DNA of 64,000 nt from positions 62,001 to 126,000 of the forward strand of contig NZ_BOOQ01000021.1 in assembly GCF_016863315.1 (NCBI RefSeq), written 5' to 3'. The position numbers were made by a program, and so were the translations under genes. Within the stretch, counting starts at the first letter, position 1; every line of letters starts with the position of its first letter. A model generated the notes under the pieces. The model did no database searches. It was not told the DNA's origin and saw nothing but the letters and a program-made list of their open reading frames with translations. Origin of the DNA: Planotetraspora silvatica (GTDB taxonomy: Bacteria; Actinomycetota; Actinomycetes; Streptosporangiales; Streptosporangiaceae). Of the stretch, positions 35,624 through 44,175 are shown piece by piece.

Positions 35624-38083
35624 TCACGCGGAGCATCCCGGAGGGCTTCCGGGCGGGGGCCAGCCGGCGCACCAGTTGGCCTTCGGCCCCCAGACCTGGC
35701 CGGTCGAGAAGGAGACGTCGGTGGTGGTGAGGTCCTTGAGCTTGAAGTTCAGCAGATAGGGGACGTTGCCGACCTTGATGTCGTAGGACCCGCCCTGGAT
35801 CGGGCCCCAGAACATCCAGCGCTCGTTCTTTCCCGGGCCGGTCGGCTTACTGGCGTCGAACCAATGGTCCGTGGACATGAGCCAATCGGCTCGCCGATCG
35901 TAGTTGACGCCGCGGAACTCCATCGTGACCAGGCATTTGGGGCCGTCGACGTACCCGTCGACGTAGAGGAAGGTGCCGCCGATCGGCGCGCTCGCGCCGC
36001 CCTTGCCGTAGGCGCCCATCCTCCACCAGCCCTGGAACCGGCACCTTCCGTGGCGGACGTCGACCATGCGCTCCGGATAGTGCGCGGCGACGAACTCGCT
36101 GGTCGTGGCGGCGCTGGTCAGACGGGTGGCGGCCGGACCGGTGCCGGTCGTGGCCGCGAGGGTCGTCGGCGCGCTCAGAACGTCCTCCCCCGGCGAGGCC
36201 GTCGTGGCCGTCTGGAGCGTCCAGCTCTGTTCGGAGGAGCCGTCCGCCGTCCACTGCACGACCCTGACCCCGTCCGCCGTGTCGCCGCCCGGGACCGTCA
36301 GCATCTTGCCGCTGCGGACGTTCTTGAAGCCGACCGCGGTGCTTCCCGCCCCCGCCGTCGACATCCACTGCTGCCCGGTATCGGAACCACACGGCGCCAG
36401 GACGGCCTGCGCGCCGGACAGGTCACCCGTAGTCGCAACACATTTGCCACTGTTCGCGCTCTTGAGCTGCAGTTTGTCCGTTCCCGCCCAGCTCCATCGC
36501 TGCGCGGCGGCGCTGCCGCAGGTCCGCTGAACGACCGGGTCTCCGTTGGAGGTTCCGGCTGCCTCCAGGCACTTGCCGCTCCTTGCGTTGCGGATCGTGT
36601 AGGAGGGCGGCGTCGGATCGGAGAGCATCTGTGCTCCGCCGCCACATGCCTCCGGCGCCAGCGGAACGAAGCCATAGGTCTCGATGAGCGCGGTGTTCTG
36701 GCAGATCAGCGACGTGTCGCCGGTGAAGACCTCCCGCCATGGCGTGGCCCGCTGCTTCTCCGCGGGGACGACGTTGTAGAGCCGGTGGAGCAACGGGCGT
36801 CCGAAGGACGAATTGAGCACGAACGGCCGCTTCACGACCCCGTCGCCCTGGACCAGCCCGCCCAGCACGAGCCCGTAACGCTTGTCCTTGACCACCTGGG
36901 ACTCGTCAAGGACGACCGCCTGCCGCAGGTACTCGGAGATCGAGAACGGGACGATCTCGTGCTCCGCGATCCCGAACCCGTCGTCGACGGGAGGCGGCGA
37001 GTCGTCCGGCCGCCACAGCCGCAGGCACGGGTACTGGCCGGCCTCGATGTCGGCCTCGGACATCTCCATCGTCTGCAGCCACCAACTCCGGACCAGGCTC
37101 GGCCCCGGCAGCACCGGCGTCACCCATTTCCCGTCGATGTACGACGTCGAGCACTGGTAGATGCTCCGCAGCTCGTCGAGGCTCAGATCCCGCAATTGCC
37201 CGCGGTGAATGGCGTAGCCGACCCCGCCGGGGAACACCTCGGTGTCGGGCACCACGGGGCCTCGCCCATCCGACTCGGGAACCGACCGGATGTTCCCGAT
37301 TCGCACGTTGGGCCATCCCTCGGCCACGTAGCGGCCGATCGACACCGGCATGATCGCGTCCGGGTCCGCCGCCACCGGCGCGACGTCGTTCTCCCGGATC
37401 GGCTGGCCGGCGTTCGTGTCCTTGACGCACGGGTACTTTCCGCCGCTCACGTCCTCCTCACGGATGCCCAGCGCGGCCAGCCACTCGCTGCGCAACTGAG
37501 ATCCCGATGCCGGTAGCAGCGGGTGGAGCGTGATGCCGGGCGTCGATCCGCAGGTGTAGACACCGCGAAGATAGGTCAGGCTCGGTCCGTACAGGTTCTT
37601 CGACGTGTTCATCGCGAAGGTGATCCCGTCCACCGCGAACGGCAGGTAGGTCACGTCCTTGACCGGCGCGATCGACTGCTGGTGCGGCTCGCCCGCCAAC
37701 CGGGCGAAGTCGAGGCAGCCGTCGCCCCACGCCACCGAATTCCCCAGGGCCATCTGGCCTGAGGCGTCGCCTGCCGGCCGGTTCACCGTGCAGTTCGCCT
37801 TGGTCGTGATCGTGCTCGTCAGCCCAGGCCGGGCCGCGTCGTAGGACGACAGCACCTTCTGGCCGTTCACCGTCACCTTTTCCGCGAGCGCGTTCATCAA
37901 CGCGTCCGTGGTCGCGGAGCCACCTCCGGCGAGCGCCCGGTACGTGGGTGCTCCACTCGGATCCGCATGTGCGGTCTGCATGGGCATGGCGCTCATCAAG
38001 GTCGCGAGCAACGTCGCACCGAGCGACGCGGCCAGCAATCTATACCGGCCAGTTTTCCTGACTTTTCGCCTTAAGCCGTTCAA
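35624..38083 (-). CDS. secreted solute-binding-like / ricin-B-lectin protein, paralogue
   Basis: 819 residues. Same architecture as the protein at 29935-32406: basic signal peptide (KVRKTGRYRLLAASLGATLL, cleaved near AHA), YRALAGGGSATTDALMNAL, shared blocks such as HPLLPASGSQLRSEWLAAL and SLICQNTALIETYGF, then ricin repeats (SGKCLEAAGT, SGKCVATTGD, SGKMLTVPGG) and the C-terminal RCRFQGWW...KANWC domain. The TTG at 38083 matches the paralogue's start and follows AAAGGGAAAG; a longer frame reaches 38191. The two genes are about 3 kb apart in opposite orientation. The ricin repeats are less conserved than in the other copy, suggesting different sugar preference. Confidence 0.8.
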   Translation of the reverse strand: MNGLRRKVRKTGRYRLLAASLGATLLATLMSAMPMQTAHADPSGAPTYRALAGGGSATTDALMNALAEKVTVNGQKVLSSYDAARPGLTSTITTKANCTVNRPAGDASGQMALGNSVAWGDGCLDFARLAGEPHQQSIAPVKDVTYLPFAVDGITFAMNTSKNLYGPSLTYLRGVYTCGSTPGITLHPLLPASGSQLRSEWLAALGIREEDVSGGKYPCVKDTNAGQPIRENDVAPVAADPDAIMPVSIGRYVAEGWPNVRIGNIRSVPESDGRGPVVPDTEVFPGGVGYAIHRGQLRDLSLDELRSIYQCSTSYIDGKWVTPVLPGPSLVRSWWLQTMEMSEADIEAGQYPCLRLWRPDDSPPPVDDGFGIAEHEIVPFSISEYLRQAVVLDESQVVKDKRYGLVLGGLVQGDGVVKRPFVLNSSFGRPLLHRLYNVVPAEKQRATPWREVFTGDTSLICQNTALIETYGFVPLAPEACGGGAQMLSDPTPPSYTIRNARSGKCLEAAGTSNGDPVVQRTCGSAAAQRWSWAGTDKLQLKSANSGKCVATTGDLSGAQAVLAPCGSDTGQQWMSTAGAGSTAVGFKNVRSGKMLTVPGGDTADGVRVVQWTADGSSEQSWTLQTATTASPGEDVLSAPTTLAATTGTGPAATRLTSAATTSEFVAAHYPERMVDVRHGRCRFQGWWRMGAYGKGGASAPIGGTFLYVDGYVDGPKCLVTMEFRGVNYDRRADWLMSTDHWFDASKPTGPGKNERWMFWGPIQGGSYDIKVGNVPYLLNFKLKDLTTTDVSFSTGQVWGPKANWCAGWPPPGSPPGCSA

Positions 38084-38515
38084 GCACTTTCCCTTTGTGT
38101 TCGCATGCGGACGGAGCGGGAAATCATCGGAGATGACCTTTGTCAAGGCGGTCGGACGTGGCTTGGTAATACGTGTGGGCGTGCCGCTCAAACCACTTCG
38201 GGCCGTCCCTCGCTCGAAATACGTTCACTGAGGAAATATTCGGAGTCTGCGAAACGGAAGATGATCACAAGGCGAACGGTCGATGCCACTTGCGGGACCG
38301 ATTGAAGATCATGATGCGAAGCACCGCGACCAAAGCCACGGTTCCGCTGGACCAGGGGCCCGCATCGGAGGGATCGTCACGCCGGTCGGCAGCATGACAG
38401 CCGCCGGTCGTCAATCAGGTGTTCATGTTCGGCTCCCGAAACGACTCCCCATTGTTTGATCTTGAAAGTCAATCTGGCACCCCGATCGCCCTTATAGATC
38501 AAGGGGTCCCTCCGT
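38084..38515. other. gene-free divergent promoter region
   Basis: 432 bp, below the window average in G+C. It separates the two divergently transcribed lectin genes and should contain both promoters. No further gene, repeat or clear operator is seen. Confidence 0.4.
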
Positions 38516-39049
38516 ATGCGTAAGCGCATCATCGCCGTTGCGGCACTGAGCCTGACCACGCTCCTGTCCACGGCCGTCTCCGCTCAGACGGCCTCGGCCG
38601 CCGACGTTCAGACGTCCTCGGCCACCAGTCAGCAGGCCGCCTCCGGTGTGATCTACTGGTCCTTCCAGAATGCCTAGACCGACAAGTGCCTGACAATGTG
38701 GTCCAGCGGTGTCATCCGCGCCGTCGACTGCGACGGCGGCACCGCCCAGCAGTGGTACTGGCTCAACAGCGCATGGAATGTGGACGAGCTGGGCGAGCCC
38801 TATAGGCGGCTGAAGAACAGGTGGACGGGAAAGTGCCTGGTCGCCGTCGCCGAGGATGAGGACGTCAAATCCGGCCCATGCGACGACTGGACCAGCAGGC
38901 ACTGGAGACTCCTGTCAGGAATCACCCTCTCCCAATTCTCATCCGACATCGCGGACGGCTGGCTCATGAACAACGTCGGTACCGACCACGTGCACTTGGG
39001 CTATGGGACTGGTTATACGGAATGCTGGTACAAGATCAGGATGAATTAG
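38516..39049 (+). pseudogene. small secreted ricin-type lectin interrupted by an in-frame TAG
   Basis: AAGGGG precedes ATG 38516, which opens a signal peptide (RKRIIAVAALSLTTLLSTAV, cleaved near SAQTASA). After 53 codons the frame hits TAG (38675-38677) inside SFQNA-stop-TDKCLTM. The same frame then stays open for 123 codons with ricin/RICIN-like features: SSGVIRAVDCDGGTAQQWYW, RWTGKCLVAVA and HWRLLS. Apart from this one amber codon the gene is intact (177 residues). It is a fresh nonsense mutation, a sequencing error or a readthrough site. It lies beside the larger lectin genes. Confidence 0.8.
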
Positions 39050-39171
39050 CACGTGTGAGGGGCGCAACGGCGTAGTGGCCGCAGGTCACCCGGGCCGAGG
39101 CGGTGATCGGGACGGCACTCCTCCTCTCCCCGCACCACGCCTGCGCCCCACCGCCGTGGTGTCAGCGCCAC

Positions 39172-40407
39172 CTATTGTGTTGTCGCCAGCGAGTGGTAGT
39201 CCCCGGCCGAGATCTGGGTCACCCAGCTCAGCCCAGGCACGGCGACCGGGGTGCGGCGGCCGGTGAAGGTGCCGTCGCCGAGTTGCCCGTAGTAGTTGTC
39301 TCCCCAGGCCGCCACGGTGCCGTCCCAGCGCACCGCGAGGCTGTGGGAAAGGCCACCGGCGATCCGCGTCACCCCGCTCAACCCCGACACCTGCACGGGG
39401 GTGGTGTGGTTGCCGGTGGTTCCGTCACCGATCTGCCCACTGGCGTTTCTTCCCCAGGCGAGCACTGTGCTGTTCGAACGCACCGCAAGATTGTGGTAGC
39501 CGCCGGCGGCGATCTGGGTCACCTCTGTCGTCCCGGCCACCTGTACGGGCGTGGTGCGGTTGGTGGTGGTGCCGTCACCGACCTGCCCGAATTCGTTGTT
39601 GCCCCAGGCCACCACGGTGCCGTCCGTGCGTAACGCGACACCGTGGTAGTAGCCGCTCGCGATTTGCGTCACCCCGCTCAGGCCACTGACCGCGAGAGGG
39701 GTGGCGCGGTTGGTGGTGGTGCCGTCGCCGAGCTCCCCGAAGAGGTTAGAGCCCCAGGTCCACACGGTGCCGTCCGCGCGTAACGCGACACTGTGGTACC
39801 CGCCGGTGGCGATCTGGGTCACCCCTGTAAGCCCGGCCACCTTCACCGGGGTGGCGCGGTTGGTGGTGCTGCCGTCACCGAGCTCCCCGTAGGCGTTGTT
39901 GCCCCAGGCCCACACCGTGCCGTCCGAACGCAACGCCAGGCTGTCGTTGTAGCCCGCGGCGACCTGCACGATTCCGCTCACGCCGGTCACCTGCACAGGT
40001 GACGAGCTGGCCGTCGTCGTCCCGTTTCCCAGCTCGCCCTTGCTGTTGTCTCCCCACGCCCACACGGTGCCGTCCGCGCGTAACGCGACACTGTGGTAGG
40101 CGCCGCCCGCGACCTGGGTCGCGTGACTCAGGGCGATCGGCCGCACAGATGCCGAGTTGGTCAGCGGCGTCCCGGTGCCCAGCTGCCCGAAGCCACCCTG
40201 TCCCCACGCGTAGGAGTTGCCGCCGGTGGCAGCCGCCGACCCGGTGGGACTCAGCGCCGCCACAGCGCCACCGGTCACGACGGCGAGCACCGCGGCGACC
40301 ACCGCGGTCCGCACTCGGACGCCCGGCACCCACCTTCGCAGCCGTCCCGCTCCTGCCGGCCCGGTGTGAGGAGAGCCGGGCGAAGCCTCAGGCATCAGAT
40401 CAGTCAT
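39172..40407 (-). CDS. exported RCC1-repeat beta-propeller protein
   Basis: 411 residues. An N-terminal membrane/signal segment (TAVVAAVLAVVTGGAVAALS) follows a basic cytoplasmic stretch. Seven RCC1-type repeats of about 50 residues follow, each with YHSVALRADGTVWAWGDN...GELGDGTT(T)NRATPVxVxGLxGVTQIA. They form a seven-bladed propeller. The DNA repeats follow the protein repeats at about 150-bp spacing. ATG 40407 was chosen with AAGGAC upstream; a longer frame reaches 40539. Bacterial RCC1 proteins are poorly known; a binding or scaffold role at the surface is likely. Confidence 0.85.
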   Translation of the reverse strand: MTDLMPEASPGSPHTGPAGAGRLRRWVPGVRVRTAVVAAVLAVVTGGAVAALSPTGSAAATGGNSYAWGQGGFGQLGTGTPLTNSASVRPIALSHATQVAGGAYHSVALRADGTVWAWGDNSKGELGNGTTTASSSPVQVTGVSGIVQVAAGYNDSLALRSDGTVWAWGNNAYGELGDGSTTNRATPVKVAGLTGVTQIATGGYHSVALRADGTVWTWGSNLFGELGDGTTTNRATPLAVSGLSGVTQIASGYYHGVALRTDGTVVAWGNNEFGQVGDGTTTNRTTPVQVAGTTEVTQIAAGGYHNLAVRSNSTVLAWGRNASGQIGDGTTGNHTTPVQVSGLSGVTRIAGGLSHSLAVRWDGTVAAWGDNYYGQLGDGTFTGRRTPVAVPGLSWVTQISAGDYHSLATTQ

Positions 40408-40743
40408 GCGATGCGTCCTTTGCGATTGGAGCAGCCATGTCGTCGGCTGTGGTCGGTGCCTGCCGCCGCCGGCCCGGCCTTGCGCCGGACCGTTCCACGC
40501 CAGACGACAGCAGGGTGGGGCGGGCCGGTTGATGGTCACTTGACGGCGGATTGCAGTTACGTGAGGTGGTGTTGTGAACCAGGGGCAGTCACTCCAAGCG
40601 AATACTTAAGCAGGCACTTGACTATTGCTGGCACGTGAGCGAATAGTTAAGTACATGCCTAACCATTCAGAAGCGGGTGTCCGGACGCCGGAACCCGCGG
40701 GGACAGAGGGAATCCGCCGACCCGCACCGAGCAGGGGGCCGTC
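40408..40743. promoter_or_regulatory. intergenic region with repeated operator-like sites
   Basis: 336 bp between divergent genes. It contains two near-identical 14-mers, agcgaatacttaag (40597-40610) and agcgaatagttaag (40638-40651), 41 bp apart, about four helical turns. They are AT-rich, unlike the flanks, and probably bind a regulator controlling the exporter gene at 40744. Confidence 0.5.
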
Positions 40744-42168
40744 ATGAGAAGGACCCGCCGGCACGTGCTCGCCCTGCTGGGAACGGCGTTTTTCATGACC
40801 ATCCTGGACGGCACCAGCCTGCTGTCGGCCCTGCCCTCCATCGAGGGTGATCTGGGGCTGCGCGGCCCCGCGATTCAGTGGGCGGTGACGGCCTACGCGT
40901 TGGCCTTCAGCGGCCTGCTGTTACCGTCCGGCCGGGCCGCCGACGTGCTGGGACGCCGCAGGGTGTTCCTGGCCGGGATGGCGCTGCGGGTGCTGTCGTC
41001 GCTGCTGTGCGGGCTGGCGCCCTCCCTCGAAGTGCTGGTGGCCGCCCGCGCCCTGCAGGGCGTCTCGGCGGCGATCATCGCTCCCGCCGCACTGTCCATG
41101 GTGATGAACGCCTTCCCCGAGGGCCCGGAGCGCAACAGGGCGCTCGGCGTCTGGGGCGGGCTCGGCGGGTTCGGGGCGACCGCGGGGCTGCTGCTCGGCG
41201 GGCTGATCACCGACACACTCGGCTGGCAGTGGGTCTTCTGGGTCAACGTGCCCATCGGGACGACGGTCCTGCTGCTGGCGCCGGCGCTGCTCCACGAGAG
41301 TCGTGCACACACACGAGGGTTCGACCTCGCGGGCGCGCTGGCGATCACTCCGGCACTCGTCCTGCTGGTGTACGTCCTCAGCCGGGTGCCGAGCGACGGG
41401 TTCGACGGCAGGCTGCCGGCCGCGGCGGCGGTGCTCGTCGCGCTGTTCGTGACGATCGAACGGCGTTCCGCGGCTCCCCTGCTGCCGCTTCGCCTGCTGC
41501 GCTCGCGGGTGCTGGTCGGGGGGAACCTGCTGCTGCTGATCGCCGGGATGTCGGTCGACGGCATGCTGATCACTCTGACATCGCACGTCCAGCGAGTGCT
41601 GGGCTGGTCCGCCGTGCAGTTCGGGCTGGCGGCCGCGGCGATGACCGCGGCGTCGGTGGCGGTCGCGCTGTTCAGCCGGCACGTGACGACCTGGGGCATA
41701 CGGCGGCTCGCCGCCTCCGGAACCGTGCTGCTGGGCACGGCCTGCCTGCTGCTGACCCGGTTCTCGACCGACTACTCGCTCGGCCTCCTGCTCCTCGCAC
41801 TGCTGGTGTTCGGCGCCGGGATGGGCACGGCGGCCGTGTGCTCGCAGATCTCCGCGCTGACCGGAGTCACCCAGCGCGACTCGGGCCTGGCCGCCGGGCT
41901 CGCCGACACCTCCTTCGCCATCGGCACCGCGCTCGGCGTCGCCATCTGCTCCAGCGTCGCCACCGCGAGGGCGTCCGCGATCGGCGGGCCCGCGACGCTC
42001 GCCCTCAGCTCCGGGCACCGCACCGCGTTCGCGACTGCCGCCGTCTTCGCCGCAGCGGGCCTGGTCGTCGCTCTGACCATGCTGGGCAAGCGCCCGAGCC
42101 GTCCGGATTCCAGGAACCCCGAGTCCCGCGGGGCCGGCGGCCGACCGGCGAGCGCCACCACGCCTTGA
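40744..42168 (+). CDS. MFS drug exporter, DHA2 (14-TMS) family
   Basis: 474 residues, about 14 membrane helices. Motif A reads LLPSGRAADVLGRRRVFLAG. Motif B-like RALQGVSAAIIAPAALSMVM and motif C-like GATAGLLLGGLITDTLGWQW then WVFWVNVPIG are the DHA2 landmarks. Helix 1 carries ILDGTSLLSALPSIEGDLGL; the acidic residue there is conserved in proton-coupled pumps. The start has a G-rich site. The repeats upstream suggest specific control. Substrates are probably small toxic organics. Confidence 0.92.
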   Translation: MRRTRRHVLALLGTAFFMTILDGTSLLSALPSIEGDLGLRGPAIQWAVTAYALAFSGLLLPSGRAADVLGRRRVFLAGMALRVLSSLLCGLAPSLEVLVAARALQGVSAAIIAPAALSMVMNAFPEGPERNRALGVWGGLGGFGATAGLLLGGLITDTLGWQWVFWVNVPIGTTVLLLAPALLHESRAHTRGFDLAGALAITPALVLLVYVLSRVPSDGFDGRLPAAAAVLVALFVTIERRSAAPLLPLRLLRSRVLVGGNLLLLIAGMSVDGMLITLTSHVQRVLGWSAVQFGLAAAAMTAASVAVALFSRHVTTWGIRRLAASGTVLLGTACLLLTRFSTDYSLGLLLLALLVFGAGMGTAAVCSQISALTGVTQRDSGLAAGLADTSFAIGTALGVAICSSVATARASAIGGPATLALSSGHRTAFATAAVFAAAGLVVALTMLGKRPSRPDSRNPESRGAGGRPASATTP

Positions 42169-42184
42169 CGCCTCAGCCTGGACC

Positions 42185-42499
42185 TCATCGCGAGCGCGCG
42201 GCGGCGACCACGGCCAGCACACCCGCACCGAGGATCGGGAGACCGATCGACAGGATGCCGAGGATCCCCAACAGCATCAGCACCACGCCCGACACCGCCA
42301 GCGCCAATCCCCGCCGGGGCGCCGCGTGGGCCACGCCGTAGATCCCGAGAAGCGCGGCCACGGCCAGCCCGCCGAGGAACCAGGCCGCCGCGTGGCCGCC
42401 TTGCTGGCGTATGAGGACCACGTACAGGACCAGCATGGCCACGGCGATCAGAACCGCGATCGCTGCCAGAGGATCCCAGCCGTTACGCGATGAGATCAT
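42185..42499 (-). CDS. small four-helix membrane protein
   Basis: 104 residues with three to four hydrophobic segments (DPLAAIAVLIAVAMLVLYVV, AAWFLGGLAVAALLGIYGVA, ALAVSGVVLMLLGILGILSI, GLPILGAGVLAVVAAARSR). No family is recognised. It converges with the MFS gene end 16 bp away and is divergent from the epoxide hydrolase. The ATG at 42499 has no strong site upstream, so confidence is moderate. Confidence 0.6.
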   Translation of the reverse strand: MISSRNGWDPLAAIAVLIAVAMLVLYVVLIRQQGGHAAAWFLGGLAVAALLGIYGVAHAAPRRGLALAVSGVVLMLLGILGILSIGLPILGAGVLAVVAAARSR

Positions 42500-42752
42500 G
42501 ATTCATCGTCGCAGAGCCCAGGGCGCCGATCGAGACTTTCCCGCGAAATGCCTACTCGTCCGCATGGTCGCGTTCGCCCGGTTCAAGCACCGGCCCGCCG
42601 TCGTGAGTGTGCCCGGAGGTCCGCACGGTGTGATCCACCGCCGAAGGAGAGCTATCTTGCTGGGGCAGGTCGGTCCGTGGTCGCGGCTTCGGCGGCGAAT
42701 GCCGAGCGCCGTACGTGGCGTGCGGACCTCGGTGACGGTCGAGGAGACGACG

Positions 42753-44009
42753 ATGAGCAACGAAACCACCCCGTCGCACGGTGCCGGGGCCCGGCCGTTC
42801 CCGTTGGAACCGACGCCGATCCACGTGCCCGACGACGTGCTCGCCGACCTCCGTCAGCGCCTGGAGCTGACTCGCTGGCCGGACGACGTGGGCAACGAGG
42901 ATCGGCATTACGGCGTGAACCGCGCCTACCTGCAGGAACTCATCGACTACTGGCGCACCGGCTACGACTGGCGCAAGGCCGAGGCGGCGATCAACGCGTA
43001 CGAGCACCACCACGTCGAGGTCGAGGGCGTGCCGGTGCACTTCATGCGCAAACCCGGAGTCGGCCCTGACCCGACACCGCTGATCCTCACGCACGGCTGG
43101 CCCTGGACGTTCTGGCACTGGTCCAAGGTCATCGACCCGCTGGCCGACCCGGGCGCGTACGGCGGCGATCCCGCCGAGGCGTTCGACGTGATCGTCCCCT
43201 CGTTTCCCGGCTTCGGGTTCTCCGCCCCGCTGCCGAACCACCCGGACATGAACTTCTGGAAGGTCGCCGACCTCTGGCACACCCTCATGACCCGCACGCT
43301 CGGCCACGAGAAGTACGCCGCCGCCGGCTGCGACGTCGGAGCCATGGTCACCGGCCAGCTCGGGCACAAGTACGCCGATGAGCTCTACGCCATCCACATC
43401 GGATCCGGCCAGAAGCTCACCCTGTTCAACGGCGACCGGGCCTGGGACCTGAGCGGCGGCCGGCCCATCCCCGAGGGTCTGCCCGCAGACGTCCACGCCC
43501 AGCTCGTCGCGTTCGAGAAGCGGTTCGCCGTCCATCTCGCCGCACACGTGCTCGGCCCGAGCACGCTCGCCTACGGGCTGTCCGACTCGCCCGCCGGAAT
43601 GCTCGCCTGGATTCTGGACCGCTGGGTGAACTGGAGCGACAACGGCGGCGACATCGAGACCGTCTTCACCAAAGACGACCTGCTCACCCACGCCATGATC
43701 TTCTGGGTCACCAACACGATCGGCACCTCGATCCGCACCTACGCCAACAACAACCGCTACCCGTGGACCCCGTCCCACGACCGGCAGCCGGCCGTCGAGG
43801 CGCCCACCGGCATCACCTTCGTCGCCTACGAGAACCCGCCCGGCGTCAGCACCGACCGGCGCGTCCAGAGCTTCCTCGACGGTGACCGCGCCGCCTGGTA
43901 CAACCACGTCAACCTCACCGCCCACGACCACGGCGGCCACTTCATCCCCTGGGAGATCCCCGACCTGTGGGTCGACGACCTCCGGCGAACCTTCCGCGGA
44001 CGCCGTTAG
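42753..44009 (+). CDS. epoxide hydrolase (EHN / microsomal type)
   Basis: 418 residues. The N-terminal EHN domain is PIHVPDDVLADLRQRLELTR. The alpha/beta hydrolase fold follows, with the oxyanion HGWPWTFWHWSKVI and the nucleophile elbow AAGCDVGAMV, in which the Asp takes the place of the family's D in GGDWG. The catalytic His lies in AHDHGGHFIPWEIPD near the end. GAGGAG lies 7 nt before ATG 42753; much longer frames upstream lack signals. It should open epoxide rings to diols. Confidence 0.9.
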   Translation: MSNETTPSHGAGARPFPLEPTPIHVPDDVLADLRQRLELTRWPDDVGNEDRHYGVNRAYLQELIDYWRTGYDWRKAEAAINAYEHHHVEVEGVPVHFMRKPGVGPDPTPLILTHGWPWTFWHWSKVIDPLADPGAYGGDPAEAFDVIVPSFPGFGFSAPLPNHPDMNFWKVADLWHTLMTRTLGHEKYAAAGCDVGAMVTGQLGHKYADELYAIHIGSGQKLTLFNGDRAWDLSGGRPIPEGLPADVHAQLVAFEKRFAVHLAAHVLGPSTLAYGLSDSPAGMLAWILDRWVNWSDNGGDIETVFTKDDLLTHAMIFWVTNTIGTSIRTYANNNRYPWTPSHDRQPAVEAPTGITFVAYENPPGVSTDRRVQSFLDGDRAAWYNHVNLTAHDHGGHFIPWEIPDLWVDDLRRTFRGRR

Positions 44010-44175
44010 GTCGCGTGCGCTCGACGGCGTGACCCCAGGCCCGAAGTCGCCTCGAACTCGGCGACGGCTTCGCCGGCCGGTCCGACCAAAGTCGTAGGCG
44101 GGCGGCACCTCGGTCGGACTCGGGATGACCGCGCGCCCGATGCGGCGGCAGGGCCGTGACGGTGATGCTGTCCCC

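Noticed and set aside
38400-39049. Possible frameshift rather than amber stop in the small lectin
   Set aside because: The coding frame is identical on both sides of the TAG, so only a nonsense codon is needed.
39172-40407. CRISPR-like regular repeats
   Set aside because: The repeats are about 150 bp, in frame and code for RCC1 blades; there are no short spacers.
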